64,000 nucleotides of DNA from Mesorhizobium sp. B2-3-4 (GTDB lineage: Bacteria; Pseudomonadota; Alphaproteobacteria; Rhizobiales; Rhizobiaceae). Position 1 is the first letter of the stretch, and each line of letters begins with the position of its first letter. A model generated the notes under the pieces. The model was not told the DNA's origin. It made no database searches and was given only the letters and a program-made list of their open reading frames with translations. The position numbers were made by a program, and so were the translations under genes. Location: contig NZ_VFVY01000014.1 of assembly GCF_006442315.1 (NCBI RefSeq), positions 121,163 to 185,162 on the forward strand, in the 5' to 3' direction. This document shows, one piece after another, positions 8,681 through 16,738 of the stretch.

Positions 8681-10219
8681 ATGTCCGATTCGCCGATCCT
8701 GAGCCTGCGCAACACCGCCAAGCGTTTTGGCGGTACGGTCGCGCTCGAAGACCTCAACCTTGTAATCGAGCGTGGTTCGATCCACGCTGTGGTCGGCGAA
8801 AGCGGCGCCGGCAAGTCGACGCTGGCACGGATGCTGGCGGGCATCGTGCGTCCGGATGGCGGTATCATCGAATTCGACGGCAAACCGGTGACGATCGACA
8901 GCCCGCAGGCGGCGCGGAAGCTGGGCGTCGGCGTGGTCCTGCAGCACCCCGGATTGTTCATGGAACGCCCGGTGCTCGCCAATCTGTTCATCAATCGCGA
9001 ACCGCTGCACAACGGGCTGGTCTCCCGGCATGAAATGGAGGCGCGCAGCCGCGACCTGCTTCGCCAGCTTGGCATCGCCATCGACGTCCATGCGCCGCTC
9101 CACGATCTCGCCCCGGGCGAGCGCCAGCTTGTCATGATCGCCCGCGCGCTTCTGGGAAACCCCAGGCTGCTCATTCTCGACGACCCTAATTCGGCGCTCG
9201 ATCAACGCCAGGTCGAGCGCCTGGTCGCGGTCCTGCGCGGGCTGAGGGCCAGGGGCATGAGCATGCTCTACGCGTCGAACCGGCTGGAGGACACGCTTGC
9301 CATCGCCGACCAGTTGACGGTCATCCGCAACGGCCGCGACGTGCTGTCGAAGGCGCGCCAGGATTTGACGGCTTCGGAGGAAGCCATGATCGGTCAGTTG
9401 CGCCAGTCCCTGTTTCCGCTGCCGCTCAGGGCCCTGCCGACGCTTGGCGGTGCCTTGCGGCCGCAGATTTCGGTCACCGGGCTTGGCGGCGGTACCCTGT
9501 CCGGCGTCAGCTTCACGGCGCGCACGGGCGAGATCGTCGGGCTTGCGGGGCGGGCCGGTTCCGGGATTCGTGAGCTGTTTGCCACGCTTTTCGGACAGCG
9601 CAGGCCGCGGGAAGGCAAGGTGCGCTTTCCGGACGGGGACGGCGTGCCCAGGAACCGGACAGAGGCGGCGCGGCGCAACATCTGCATGATCTCAGGCGAA
9701 CGCGGCCACGGCCTGATGCCCGACAAGTCCATCGCCTTCAATCTGGCGAACGTCGTCGTCGGCGCACGCGACTGGGGTTCGCGCTGGTACTCGCCTGGAC
9801 TGGCGGTCGACCGGGCCGCACGGCAGATCGAGGCACTACGCATCCGGAGCACGCCGCAGATGCCGGCAGGCTCGCTGTCAGCGGGCGGCCAGCAGAAGGT
9901 GATAATCGCCAAATGGCTCGAAATCGGCCCGCAAGTGGTGCTGCTCGACGAGCCGGCCCGGGGCATCGACATCGGCAGCAAACAGGAGATCTATGCCTTG
10001 ATCCGGCAGATGGCGGCCAGCGGCTGCGTCGTGCTGCTGCATTCCAACGAATTGTCGGAACTGACGGGGCTTTGCGATCGCATCCTTGCTTTCCATCAGG
10101 GCAGGCTGGCCGGTGAAATCGCCGGCGAAGACATGGATATCGGCATGCTTGCCACGCTGATCGCATCAGGTCAGCCCACGGACGAAGGCCTTCGGGGAAA
10201 GCGGGAGAGCGCGGCATGA
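8681..10219 (+). CDS. Sugar ABC transporter ATPase, RbsA/MglA type (two nucleotide-binding domains)
   Basis: The 512-residue product is the usual size for carbohydrate uptake ATPases with tandem domains. Domain 1 has Walker A GESGAGKST, an atypical signature APGERQL in place of LSGGE/Q, and Walker B LLILDDPNSALD, where the usual catalytic Glu after the Asp is Asp. Domain 2 lacks a classical Walker A (GRAGSGIREL, normal for this family) and has the signature SAGGQQKV with LLDEPARGID. It overlaps the permease gene by ATGA. The altered first signature and Walker B may mean reduced ATPase activity in domain 1. Confidence 0.9.
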   Translation: MSDSPILSLRNTAKRFGGTVALEDLNLVIERGSIHAVVGESGAGKSTLARMLAGIVRPDGGIIEFDGKPVTIDSPQAARKLGVGVVLQHPGLFMERPVLANLFINREPLHNGLVSRHEMEARSRDLLRQLGIAIDVHAPLHDLAPGERQLVMIARALLGNPRLLILDDPNSALDQRQVERLVAVLRGLRARGMSMLYASNRLEDTLAIADQLTVIRNGRDVLSKARQDLTASEEAMIGQLRQSLFPLPLRALPTLGGALRPQISVTGLGGGTLSGVSFTARTGEIVGLAGRAGSGIRELFATLFGQRRPREGKVRFPDGDGVPRNRTEAARRNICMISGERGHGLMPDKSIAFNLANVVVGARDWGSRWYSPGLAVDRAARQIEALRIRSTPQMPAGSLSAGGQQKVIIAKWLEIGPQVVLLDEPARGIDIGSKQEIYALIRQMAASGCVVLLHSNELSELTGLCDRILAFHQGRLAGEIAGEDMDIGMLATLIASGQPTDEGLRGKRESAA

Positions 10220-11244
10220 CCGGTATCGATACGGCACCGCCGCTCGCCGGCTCGGCGAACCATCCCCCCAGGCGCCGCCGCCGGCTGCCGGCGGAAACGG
10301 GTGCCGTCATCGCGCTCGCCGTGCTGGTCGCGCTGCTCGGCTGGCTTAGCCCTTCCTTCCTCAAGCCCGCCAGCCTGCTCTCGGTGCTGGGCCAGGCCGC
10401 GCTGCCCGGCCTGCTGGCGATCGGTATTGTGTTCGTCCTGGCGTCCCGCCAGATCGACATTTCGGCCGGTGCTGTGTTTCATCTCGCGGCGACCATCGCG
10501 GCCTTGCTCATGGTTGCCGGAACGAACCCCTGGCTCGCCGCACTGGCAGGCGTCGCGGCCGGCGCCGGGCTCGGCCTGATCAACGGCCTTCTGGTGATCG
10601 CGCTGCGTCTGCCGGCCCTGCTCGTGACGCTCGGCACATGGTGGATGATCCAGGGCCTGTCGCTCGTCGTCGGCAACGGACAGACCATCGCGCCGCCAGG
10701 CCTGGATGGCTTGGCCGCGCTGTCGGGCAACATGTTCGCCATCGTGCCGGTGACAGGCATCATCCTTGTCGTCCTGGCGATGGCGATGCATGTCGTGCTC
10801 CACCGCACCCGTTTCGGCTACCGGGTCCAGGCTGTGGGCAGCAATCCACAGGCTGCCGCCCATGCCGGCATTCCGACAGGCAATATCAGGGCGTTGACGC
10901 TGGTGCTGATGGGTGCGATGGCCGGACTTGCCGGCGTGATCCATATCGGCGTCCAGGGCGCCGTTGCTCCCGGTGACAGCGGCACATTCGCACCGCTGGC
11001 GATCGCGGCGGCCATCATCGGCGGCACACCGCTTTCGGGCGGCAGCGGCAGCGTGATCGGTGCCGCGATCGGCATGCTGGTCCTGCAGACAATACTGAGC
11101 GCCATGACCTTGCTTGGCGTGGACGCAATATGGGCCGCTTTCGCGACCGGTGCGCTGATCGTGCTTGCGCTGGCGGTCGACCGGCTGATCCGGCTGTGGC
11201 GCGAACGGCGCACCGGATACCATCGCGACGATCCACTCGCCTGA
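10216..11244 (+). CDS. Sugar ABC permease, RbsC type
   Basis: A 342-residue membrane protein with 8-10 hydrophobic segments and family blocks: ASRQIDISAGAVFHLAA (RbsC-like SGGIDLSVGSV) and VGSNPQAAAHAGI (typically GGNP-AARLSGI), then AAAIIGGTPLSGGSGS (usually AVVIGGTSLSGGRGS). It is translationally coupled to the ATPase upstream by a 4-bp overlap. A 224-bp gap follows before the binding-protein gene. Confidence 0.9.
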   Translation: MTGIDTAPPLAGSANHPPRRRRRLPAETGAVIALAVLVALLGWLSPSFLKPASLLSVLGQAALPGLLAIGIVFVLASRQIDISAGAVFHLAATIAALLMVAGTNPWLAALAGVAAGAGLGLINGLLVIALRLPALLVTLGTWWMIQGLSLVVGNGQTIAPPGLDGLAALSGNMFAIVPVTGIILVVLAMAMHVVLHRTRFGYRVQAVGSNPQAAAHAGIPTGNIRALTLVLMGAMAGLAGVIHIGVQGAVAPGDSGTFAPLAIAAAIIGGTPLSGGSGSVIGAAIGMLVLQTILSAMTLLGVDAIWAAFATGALIVLALAVDRLIRLWRERRTGYHRDDPLA

Positions 11245-11468
11245 GCCTGCCGGCAATCATCCGGCTGCCCGGAAAAATCATCCCAACTGATGCGATCTGA
11301 TGGGCTCGTTGATGGCGTCGCGTCAGGCGCCAACTACATCTGCAGATGGAGGCTTGCCATCCGCCGAAAAAGGGGATGCTCTTGAGGCATCCAGCGGCGC
11401 TGGCAAAAGAGGCAATCCGGCTGAAGCCGGAACAAGGGACGGATCATCTTCAACCGGGAGGAAATCAA

Positions 11469-12404
11469 ATGCTGACAAGACTGAGACTTGTGCTTTACGG
11501 CCTGCTGGTCGCGCTGACGGTCGTTCCGGCAGCCGCGCAGGCCAAGACGTTCTACTGGGTTTCACATGGCGGACCGGCCGACCCGGTCTGGACCTACTTC
11601 CTCGCCGGCGCCAAGCAATGGGCCAAGGACACCGGCAACACGGTCAACACCTCGTTCCACAATGGCGACGTCGCCTCGCAGCAGGAAGCGGTCCGCGCCG
11701 CCATTTCGGCCAAGGCCGACGGCATCGTCACCACCAGCCCCGATCCGGGCAGCCTTGTCGAGATCGTCAAGGAAGCACGCGCGGCCAACATCCCGATCAT
11801 CAACTTCAACACGCCCGATCCCAAGGCCAATTTCAACGCCTATGTCGGCGGCGACAATGTCACCTTCGGCAAGCACTGGGCGCAGTACCTGGTCGACAAG
11901 GGCCTGGTGAAGAAGGGCGATTTCGTCTGGATGCCGGTCGAAATCCCCGGCGCCACCTATGGCGTGCAGGAAGAGGAAGGCATCAAGAGCGTTTTCGGCC
12001 CGCTCGGCATCACCTATGAAGTGACCGAAGCGACGCTCGACCAGGCCGAGGTGATCAACCGCATGGTCGACTACCTCACCGCCCACAAGGGTAAGGTCAA
12101 CGCCATCATCGGTCTCGGCGATCTCGTCACCGGTTCGATCAAGCGCGTGTTCGACCAGGTCGGCGTCAAGCCGGGCGAAATCCCGGTTGTCGGCTGGGGC
12201 AACTCGCTCGACACCACCCAGGAAGTGCTGAACGGCTACGTCAATGCCGGCCAGTGGCAGGACCCGCAGGCGACCAGCTATGTCGCCCTGTCGCTCGCCA
12301 ACATGGCTGCGTCAGGCATTCCTCCGGGCTTCAACGTCATCACCGGCGCGCTCTATGAGAAGGACACCGCCGCGGTCTACGACAAGATCCTGTCCGGCAA
12401 ATAA
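11469..12404 (+). CDS. Periplasmic sugar-binding protein, RbsB/XylF-like
   Basis: A 311-residue secreted binding protein. The ATG at 11469 follows a strong GGGAGGAAAT ribosome-binding site and begins a Sec signal peptide (MLTRLRLVLYGLLVALTVVPAAAQA). The mature part starts FYWVSHGGPADPVWTYF and has the type I fold pattern QQEAVRAAISAKADGI then IPIINFNTPDP. It is the only binding protein in this block and is flanked on each side by a permease and an ATPase gene. The ligand is probably a sugar or sugar acid. Confidence 0.9.
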   Translation: MLTRLRLVLYGLLVALTVVPAAAQAKTFYWVSHGGPADPVWTYFLAGAKQWAKDTGNTVNTSFHNGDVASQQEAVRAAISAKADGIVTTSPDPGSLVEIVKEARAANIPIINFNTPDPKANFNAYVGGDNVTFGKHWAQYLVDKGLVKKGDFVWMPVEIPGATYGVQEEEGIKSVFGPLGITYEVTEATLDQAEVINRMVDYLTAHKGKVNAIIGLGDLVTGSIKRVFDQVGVKPGEIPVVGWGNSLDTTQEVLNGYVNAGQWQDPQATSYVALSLANMAASGIPPGFNVITGALYEKDTAAVYDKILSGK

Positions 12405-12413
12405 TCCGCGATC

Positions 12414-12443
12414 CCGGCGCCGCGCATCGTCGCGCGGCGCCGG
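12414..12443 (+). repeat. Perfect 12-bp stem-loop after a binding-protein gene
   Basis: CCGGCGCCGCGC (12414-12425), a 6-nt loop, then GCGCGGCGCCGG (12432-12443). It begins 10 bp after the stop of the binding protein and has no T-run. Such hairpins usually protect the 3' end of the abundant binding-protein message and lower expression of the permease behind it. Confidence 0.7.
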
Positions 12444-12520
12444 ACATCTTCCAGCGCCGCGACATGCCCGCCCGATGCGGTGGAGAGCGCGGCCCGCTCC
12501 AACCGTGTCGCGGGTTCCCA

Positions 12521-13507
12521 GTGGAAAATCATTCGCTCATTCAACGCCTGATCGCGCGGCCGGAATTCGGTCCTTTCGTTCTGCTCGTCGTCGAAATCGC
12601 CGTTTTCTGGAGCATCAACCCCGATTTCCTGTCGCCGCAGAACATCTCCAACACGCTGGCCTTCACCGTCGAGCTCGGCCTGATCGCGCTGGCGATGACG
12701 TTGCTGATGACGTCGGGCGAATTCGACCTGTCCGTCGGCTCCCTGTTCGGCTTCTCGCCGGTGCTGATGTGGACGCTGTTCAATGCCGGCGTCACCTCGC
12801 TGGAGATGGGCTTCGTCGTCGCGCTGGTGGTCGCCGCCCTGATCGGCCTGGTCAATGGCTGGTTCGTCACGCAGCTCAAGATCCCGTCCTTCCTGGTGAC
12901 GCTCGGCATGCTGCTGGTGGTGCGCGGCAGCGCGCTTTTCATCACCGACGGGTTCCCGCAGCGCACCTGGAGCGCCGAGGGCAGCTGGCTGGCGGAGGCG
13001 CTGGTCGGCGACTTCTTCATCGGGCCGTTTCGCATCTACATGTCGCTGTTCTGGTTCATCGCCGCGGCGATCGCGCTCGGCTACGTCCTGACGCAAAGCC
13101 GGACCGGCAACTGGATCCAGGCGGCGGGCGGCAATCCTAACGCGGCGCGCGCCCGCGGCGTCAACGTCAACCGCGTCAAGGTCGGCCTGTTCGTGCTGTC
13201 GTCGGTCATGGCCTCGCTTGCCGGCGTCATCTCCTCGCTGCGCACATCCGCCGCCAACCCCAACAGCGGCACCGGCTACGAGCTCGAGGTGATCGCCATG
13301 GTGGTGATCGGCGGCACGGCGTTGACCGGCGGGCGCGGCACCATCATCGGCACGGTGCTCGGCATCCTGATCCTGCGCGTGATGCGCAACGGCATCGTGC
13401 TGATCGGCGTGCCGGGCCTTGCCTACAACATCTTCATCGGCGCGATCATCCTTGGCATGATGGCGCTGCATTCATGGCTGGAACGCCGGCACCAGGCAGG
13501 GACTTGA
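12521..13507 (+). CDS. Second sugar ABC permease, RbsC type
   Basis: A 328-residue permease if started at GTG 12521 (MENHSLIQRLIA), where family similarity begins; an ATG at 12464 would add 19 unlike residues. Neither has a clear ribosome-binding site. Signatures are TSGEFDLSVGSLFG, AAGGNPNAARARG and VIGGTALTGGRGTIIG, closer to the RbsC consensus than those of the permease at 10216. The protein should form the channel with the ATPase that starts 3 bp after its stop codon. Confidence 0.87.
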   Translation: MENHSLIQRLIARPEFGPFVLLVVEIAVFWSINPDFLSPQNISNTLAFTVELGLIALAMTLLMTSGEFDLSVGSLFGFSPVLMWTLFNAGVTSLEMGFVVALVVAALIGLVNGWFVTQLKIPSFLVTLGMLLVVRGSALFITDGFPQRTWSAEGSWLAEALVGDFFIGPFRIYMSLFWFIAAAIALGYVLTQSRTGNWIQAAGGNPNAARARGVNVNRVKVGLFVLSSVMASLAGVISSLRTSAANPNSGTGYELEVIAMVVIGGTALTGGRGTIIGTVLGILILRVMRNGIVLIGVPGLAYNIFIGAIILGMMALHSWLERRHQAGT

Positions 13508-13510
13508 ACC

Positions 13511-14302
13511 ATGGCCGAGCCTTTGATCCGCATGCAGAACATCCGCAAGTCCTATGGGCGCGTGCAGGCGCTGGTGGACGCCAATTTCCATGTCAATGAA
13601 AGGGAGATCGTCGGCCTGCTGGGCGACAACGGCGCCGGCAAATCGACGCTGATCAAGGTTCTGTCGGGCGCGGTGCCGCTGACCAGCGGCGATATCTTCA
13701 TCCGCGGCAAGAAGGTCACGCTGCGCTCGACCAGCGACGCCATCGCCCATGGCATCGAGACGATCTACCAGGACTCGGCCCTGGTCACGCAACTGTCGAT
13801 CGCCCGCAACCTGTTCCTGGGCCGTGAACCGATCAAGCCGCCGCGCTTCCTCAACCGCATGGACCAGGAGGCAATGAACAATGTCGCCCGCGACCTGCTC
13901 AAGCAGGTCGGCATCTCCAAGAACATCCCGCCGACGACGCCGATCGGTTCTCTGTCCGGCGGCGAGCGCCAGGCGGTGGCGATCGCGCGCGCCATGCATT
14001 TCGACAGCGACCTGATCATCCTCGACGAACCGACCAACAATCTCGGTGTCGCCGAAACACAGGGCGTGCTGAGCTTCGTGCGCAATGCCCGCGATTCCGG
14101 CCATTCCTGCATCTTCATCGCGCACAACATCCACCATGTCTTCCAGGTGGTCGACCGCATCGTGGTCATGCGCAGGGGCAAGGTGGTCGCCGACGACATC
14201 GATCCGAAGACGACAACCGTGACGGAAGTCGAGCGCATCATCACCGGCATGTCGGACAAGGACATTCGCGACGCCCTCGCCGACGGCAAGCCGGCGCACT
14301 GA
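13511..14302 (+). CDS. Sugar ABC ATPase, single-domain (FrcA-like)
   Basis: The 263-residue product has a single nucleotide-binding domain: Walker A GDNGAGKST, signature LSGGERQAVAIARA, Walker B LIILDEPTNNLG and the H-loop IAHNIHHVF. Single-domain sugar ATPases of this size occur in alphaproteobacterial uptake systems such as FrcBCA (fructose). All catalytic motifs look intact, unlike domain 1 of the ATPase at 8681. It would work as a homodimer with the permease at 12521. Confidence 0.9.
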   Translation: MAEPLIRMQNIRKSYGRVQALVDANFHVNEREIVGLLGDNGAGKSTLIKVLSGAVPLTSGDIFIRGKKVTLRSTSDAIAHGIETIYQDSALVTQLSIARNLFLGREPIKPPRFLNRMDQEAMNNVARDLLKQVGISKNIPPTTPIGSLSGGERQAVAIARAMHFDSDLIILDEPTNNLGVAETQGVLSFVRNARDSGHSCIFIAHNIHHVFQVVDRIVVMRRGKVVADDIDPKTTTVTEVERIITGMSDKDIRDALADGKPAH

Positions 14303-14331
14303 GGGGAGGCATCGACGCACAGGGTCGCGGC

Positions 14332-15354
14332 ATGAAGGCCACCGTCTCCGACATCGCCAGGAATTGCGGGCTGTCGACCGCAACGGTCGACAGAGTGCTG
14401 AACAATCGGCCCGGAGCGAGTGCGGCCAACCGGCAACGCGTCATGGAGGCCGCCAAGCAGCTCGGCTATTTGCCGGTCGCCGACCAGGTGACGCTTCCCT
14501 CGAAGCCGGCAAACCTCGAATTCTTCCTGCCGATCGGCTCCAACGCCTTCATGCAGGATCTGGCAAAGCATATCGAGGACTATGCGTCGCGGCTGCCGCT
14601 GGTCGCGTCCTGCCGAATCCACAATCTTGCCGGCATCTCGCCCAATGCCCTGCAGACAGCGGTCGAAAACCTGTCGCTGCGGGCCAACGGCGTCGGTGTC
14701 ATCGCTGTCGATCATCCCCGCACGCGCAACATACTGCGCGACATGGTCGAGGCCGGTATCCGCCTGGTAACGCTGGTGTCCGACATCCCGACCGCACCGC
14801 GCTCGGCCTATGTCGGCATCGACAATCGCGTGGCGGGGCGGACGGCAGCGCTTTTGATGGGACGCTTCCTCGCCGGCCGCGAGGGGCAGCTGGCGATGGT
14901 CGTCGGCTCGCGCTCCTATCGCGGCCATGAGGAGCGCGAAATGGGCTTCCGTTCTGTGCTAGGCGAGGAGTTTCCCAACCTTACCGTCAGCAGCGCCGTC
15001 GAGATCAATGACGAGCCCGACGCCAGCTATGCCGAGACCATGAAGGCGCTGCACGCCGAACCGGACCTGCTCGGCATCTATTGCGTCGGCGCCGGGCGCT
15101 CCGGCATTGCCAGGGCGATCCGGGAAGCCAGACCCAACCGCAAGCCAGTGTTCATCTGCCACGACCTGACGCGGGAGACGCGTGGCTATCTCGTCGACGA
15201 CCTCGCCGACGTCGTCATCGACCAGAACGCCAGGCTGATCGCCGAGCAGTCGGTCATCCAACTGCTCGGCTCGATCGCGTCGTCGGCGCCCTATCTGACA
15301 CGCAAATTCATCGAGCCGCGGCTGATTTTCAGGGAGAACGTGCCGGTGCAGTGA
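14332..15354 (+). CDS. LacI-family transcriptional regulator
   Basis: The 340-residue product has the classic N-terminal DNA-binding domain (TVSDIARNCGLSTATVDRVLN, then NRQRVMEAAKQLGYLP hinge) and a periplasmic-binding-protein-like effector domain (AYVGIDNRVAGRTAALLMGRFL). It closes the sugar-transport locus 29 bp after the second ATPase and most likely represses it until the imported sugar or a breakdown product binds. The TVDRVLN variant (rather than TVSRVLN) is common among rhizobial LacI proteins. Confidence 0.92.
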   Translation: MKATVSDIARNCGLSTATVDRVLNNRPGASAANRQRVMEAAKQLGYLPVADQVTLPSKPANLEFFLPIGSNAFMQDLAKHIEDYASRLPLVASCRIHNLAGISPNALQTAVENLSLRANGVGVIAVDHPRTRNILRDMVEAGIRLVTLVSDIPTAPRSAYVGIDNRVAGRTAALLMGRFLAGREGQLAMVVGSRSYRGHEEREMGFRSVLGEEFPNLTVSSAVEINDEPDASYAETMKALHAEPDLLGIYCVGAGRSGIARAIREARPNRKPVFICHDLTRETRGYLVDDLADVVIDQNARLIAEQSVIQLLGSIASSAPYLTRKFIEPRLIFRENVPVQ

Positions 15355-15449
15355 GGTCGTATCTCGCGATTTTTCACCGGCGACACGGCAAATCTGCACA
15401 GCTGCTATGCACTATTCGTGATTGCCGAATCATTGGGCAGATCGTAGCT

Positions 15450-15570
15450 TCTGGTGGTCGGCCATCTACTCCTCCCAGATGCGATGCCGGCCCTGAATGG
15501 GGTGCACCTCCTCCCGCGCCACATTCGAAATCGAGCCCGCTGCCACCTCCTCCCGGCAGCGGGCTTTTTT
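15450..15570 (+). ncRNA. Small RNA of the alpha-r14 (NfeR1-like) type with three anti-Shine-Dalgarno loops
   Basis: Three successive stem-loops each show CTCCTCCC in the loop. Hairpin 1 is about 15455-15492. Hairpin 2 pairs GAATGGGGTGC (15495-15505) with GCGCCACATTC. Hairpin 3 pairs CCCGCTGCC (15536-15544) with GGCAGCGGG (15555-15563) and ends in TTTTTT (15565-15570), a Rho-independent terminator. The alpha-r14 family, including Sinorhizobium NfeR1, is described with exactly this repeated anti-SD motif and acts by pairing to ribosome-binding sites of many mRNAs, often for transporters. The 5' end is an estimate; I see no clear promoter. Confidence 0.85.
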
Positions 15571-15646
15571 CGTTCCGGGCAACGGAAAATCATGGCCGGC
15601 CACGGGCATGAAGCCCCAGCGAGATGGCCCGGCGGTCCAACCGGTG

Positions 15647-16240
15647 TCAGCCCGCCGCCGTGCCCCTGAAGGAAACAATCAGCCCTTCGGCCATACGCAC
15701 GAACTGGGTGCTCGGCCCCTCGGTGCCCACGGTCTGCACGCTGACGCGCGCGCCTTCGAACAGCAGCGACAGCGTATCGGCCAGAAGCTCGGCCTGGCCG
15801 ATACCGGCATCCCGGCAGAGACCGACCAGGCGTTCGCGCTGGGCTTCCTTGAGTTCCTTGATCACGCGCCTGGCCGGATGGTCCGGCTCGGTCAGTTCGG
15901 CCGCCGCATTGGCCATGTCGCAGCCGCGACCGTCAGCGTTCAGCATGGCTGCCGCCTTGCGGACCCAGGCGTGAAGCTGGGCAAGCTTGTCACCGGGAAA
16001 TTCGGCCTCGAACGCTTCCCACATTGCCCCGGCCTTGGCCGCATTGGCGCGCAGGCACTCGACGATGAGATCGTCCTTGGATTCGAAGTGACGATAGAGC
16101 GTCATCTTGTTCGTGCCGGCAGCCTCGGTAATGGCATCGACGCCGACGCCCTTGATGCCGTGCTTGTGGAACATGTCGCGCGCGGTCTCCAGGATCCGAT
16201 CCCGGGGACGAGAGCGCTCCACGACGCCGTCTGTCATCAT
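15647..16240 (-). CDS. TetR-family repressor of the adjacent efflux operon
   Basis: The 197-residue product has an N-terminal TetR helix-turn-helix (RDRILETARDMFHKHGIKGVG, then GTNKMTLYRHFESKDDLI) and a variable ligand-binding C-terminal domain. It is divergent from the RND pump genes, and the intervening region has two palindromes plus a promoter. By analogy with AcrR-type regulators it should repress the pump until a toxic ligand binds. Confidence 0.92.
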   Translation of the reverse strand: MMTDGVVERSRPRDRILETARDMFHKHGIKGVGVDAITEAAGTNKMTLYRHFESKDDLIVECLRANAAKAGAMWEAFEAEFPGDKLAQLHAWVRKAAAMLNADGRGCDMANAAAELTEPDHPARRVIKELKEAQRERLVGLCRDAGIGQAELLADTLSLLFEGARVSVQTVGTEGPSTQFVRMAEGLIVSFRGTAAG

Positions 16241-16277
16241 GATCTCCTTTCGTTTCCAAAAATCCCTCGGCCACCTC

Positions 16278-16330
16278 TTGACTAGGGTGTTACCGGTCTG
16301 TAACTTCCAGAATGTTACTTACTGGTAACA
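16278..16330 (+). promoter_or_regulatory. Efflux-operon promoter overlapped by two TetR-type operators
   Basis: TTGACT (16278-16283), a 17-bp spacer and TAACTT (16301-16306) make a reasonable sigma-70 promoter. Two related palindromes overlap it: TGTTAC-N6-GTAAC (16288-16304) and TGTTAC-N6-GTAACA (16313-16330), 25 bp apart. Paired sites over the spacer and start site suit repression by the TetR protein encoded at 15647-16240. Confidence 0.7.
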
Positions 16331-16483
16331 CCTATAGCGTCCGTCGTCAATAACAAGGTCGTGACCTGGTCCTACCAGATCGAGATGGACGAAAACATTG
16401 CCAATCATGCGGCCTCGGCCGGTGAAGAGACGAAAAACGGTTCGCGAGCATGGGCTGCGAATCGACAGACAAGGAGCCGGCCA

Positions 16484-16738
16484 ATGCCACAGCGCCGCGA
16501 TCTTACCATAGATGAGGCCGTCCGGGATCCGATGATCCGGCTGGTCATGAAAGCAGATGGGGTCGACCCCCGCGCCTTCGAGACGATGCTGCGCACGCTT
16601 GCCGACGGGCAGCGTCGCGAGGTGCCGTTGTTGCGTTCACGGGAAGCGACCCGTGAACGCAACAACGGCCAGTTGTCCAGGGTCGCCAACGCCTTCGGGC
16701 GGGCAAGAGCAGCCGGAGAGGCGTGCGTGTCGTGGTAA
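16484..16738 (+). CDS. Small soluble protein preceding the RND pump
   Basis: An 84-residue product starting at ATG 16484, after an AAGGAG ribosome-binding site. The first 45 residues (RRDLTIDEAVRDPMIRLVM, then DGVDPRAFETMLRTLADG) look like a compact helical, conserved small protein. The remainder is arginine-rich, low in similarity, and coincides with a 20-bp perfect inverted repeat, so its tail may be altered. The gene overlaps the start of the pump gene by 16 bp, which implies coupled translation. Function unknown. Confidence 0.6.
   Translation: MPQRRDLTIDEAVRDPMIRLVMKADGVDPRAFETMLRTLADGQRREVPLLRSREATRERNNGQLSRVANAFGRARAAGEACVSW
16624..16669. repeat. Perfect 20-bp inverted repeat inside the small gene ahead of the pump
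   Basis: GCCGTTGTTGCGTTCACGGG (16624-16643) and its exact complement (16650-16669) are separated by 6 nt. In the transcript this would be a very stable hairpin ending 53 nt before the pump start codon. It may be a small palindromic insertion or a translation/transcription control element. Confidence 0.9.

Noticed and set aside
7232..9205. A 657-codon open frame on the minus strand opposite the FAH-family gene
   Set aside because: It has no recognisable domain, and the plus-strand product has intact catalytic motifs, so the antisense frame is a codon-bias shadow.
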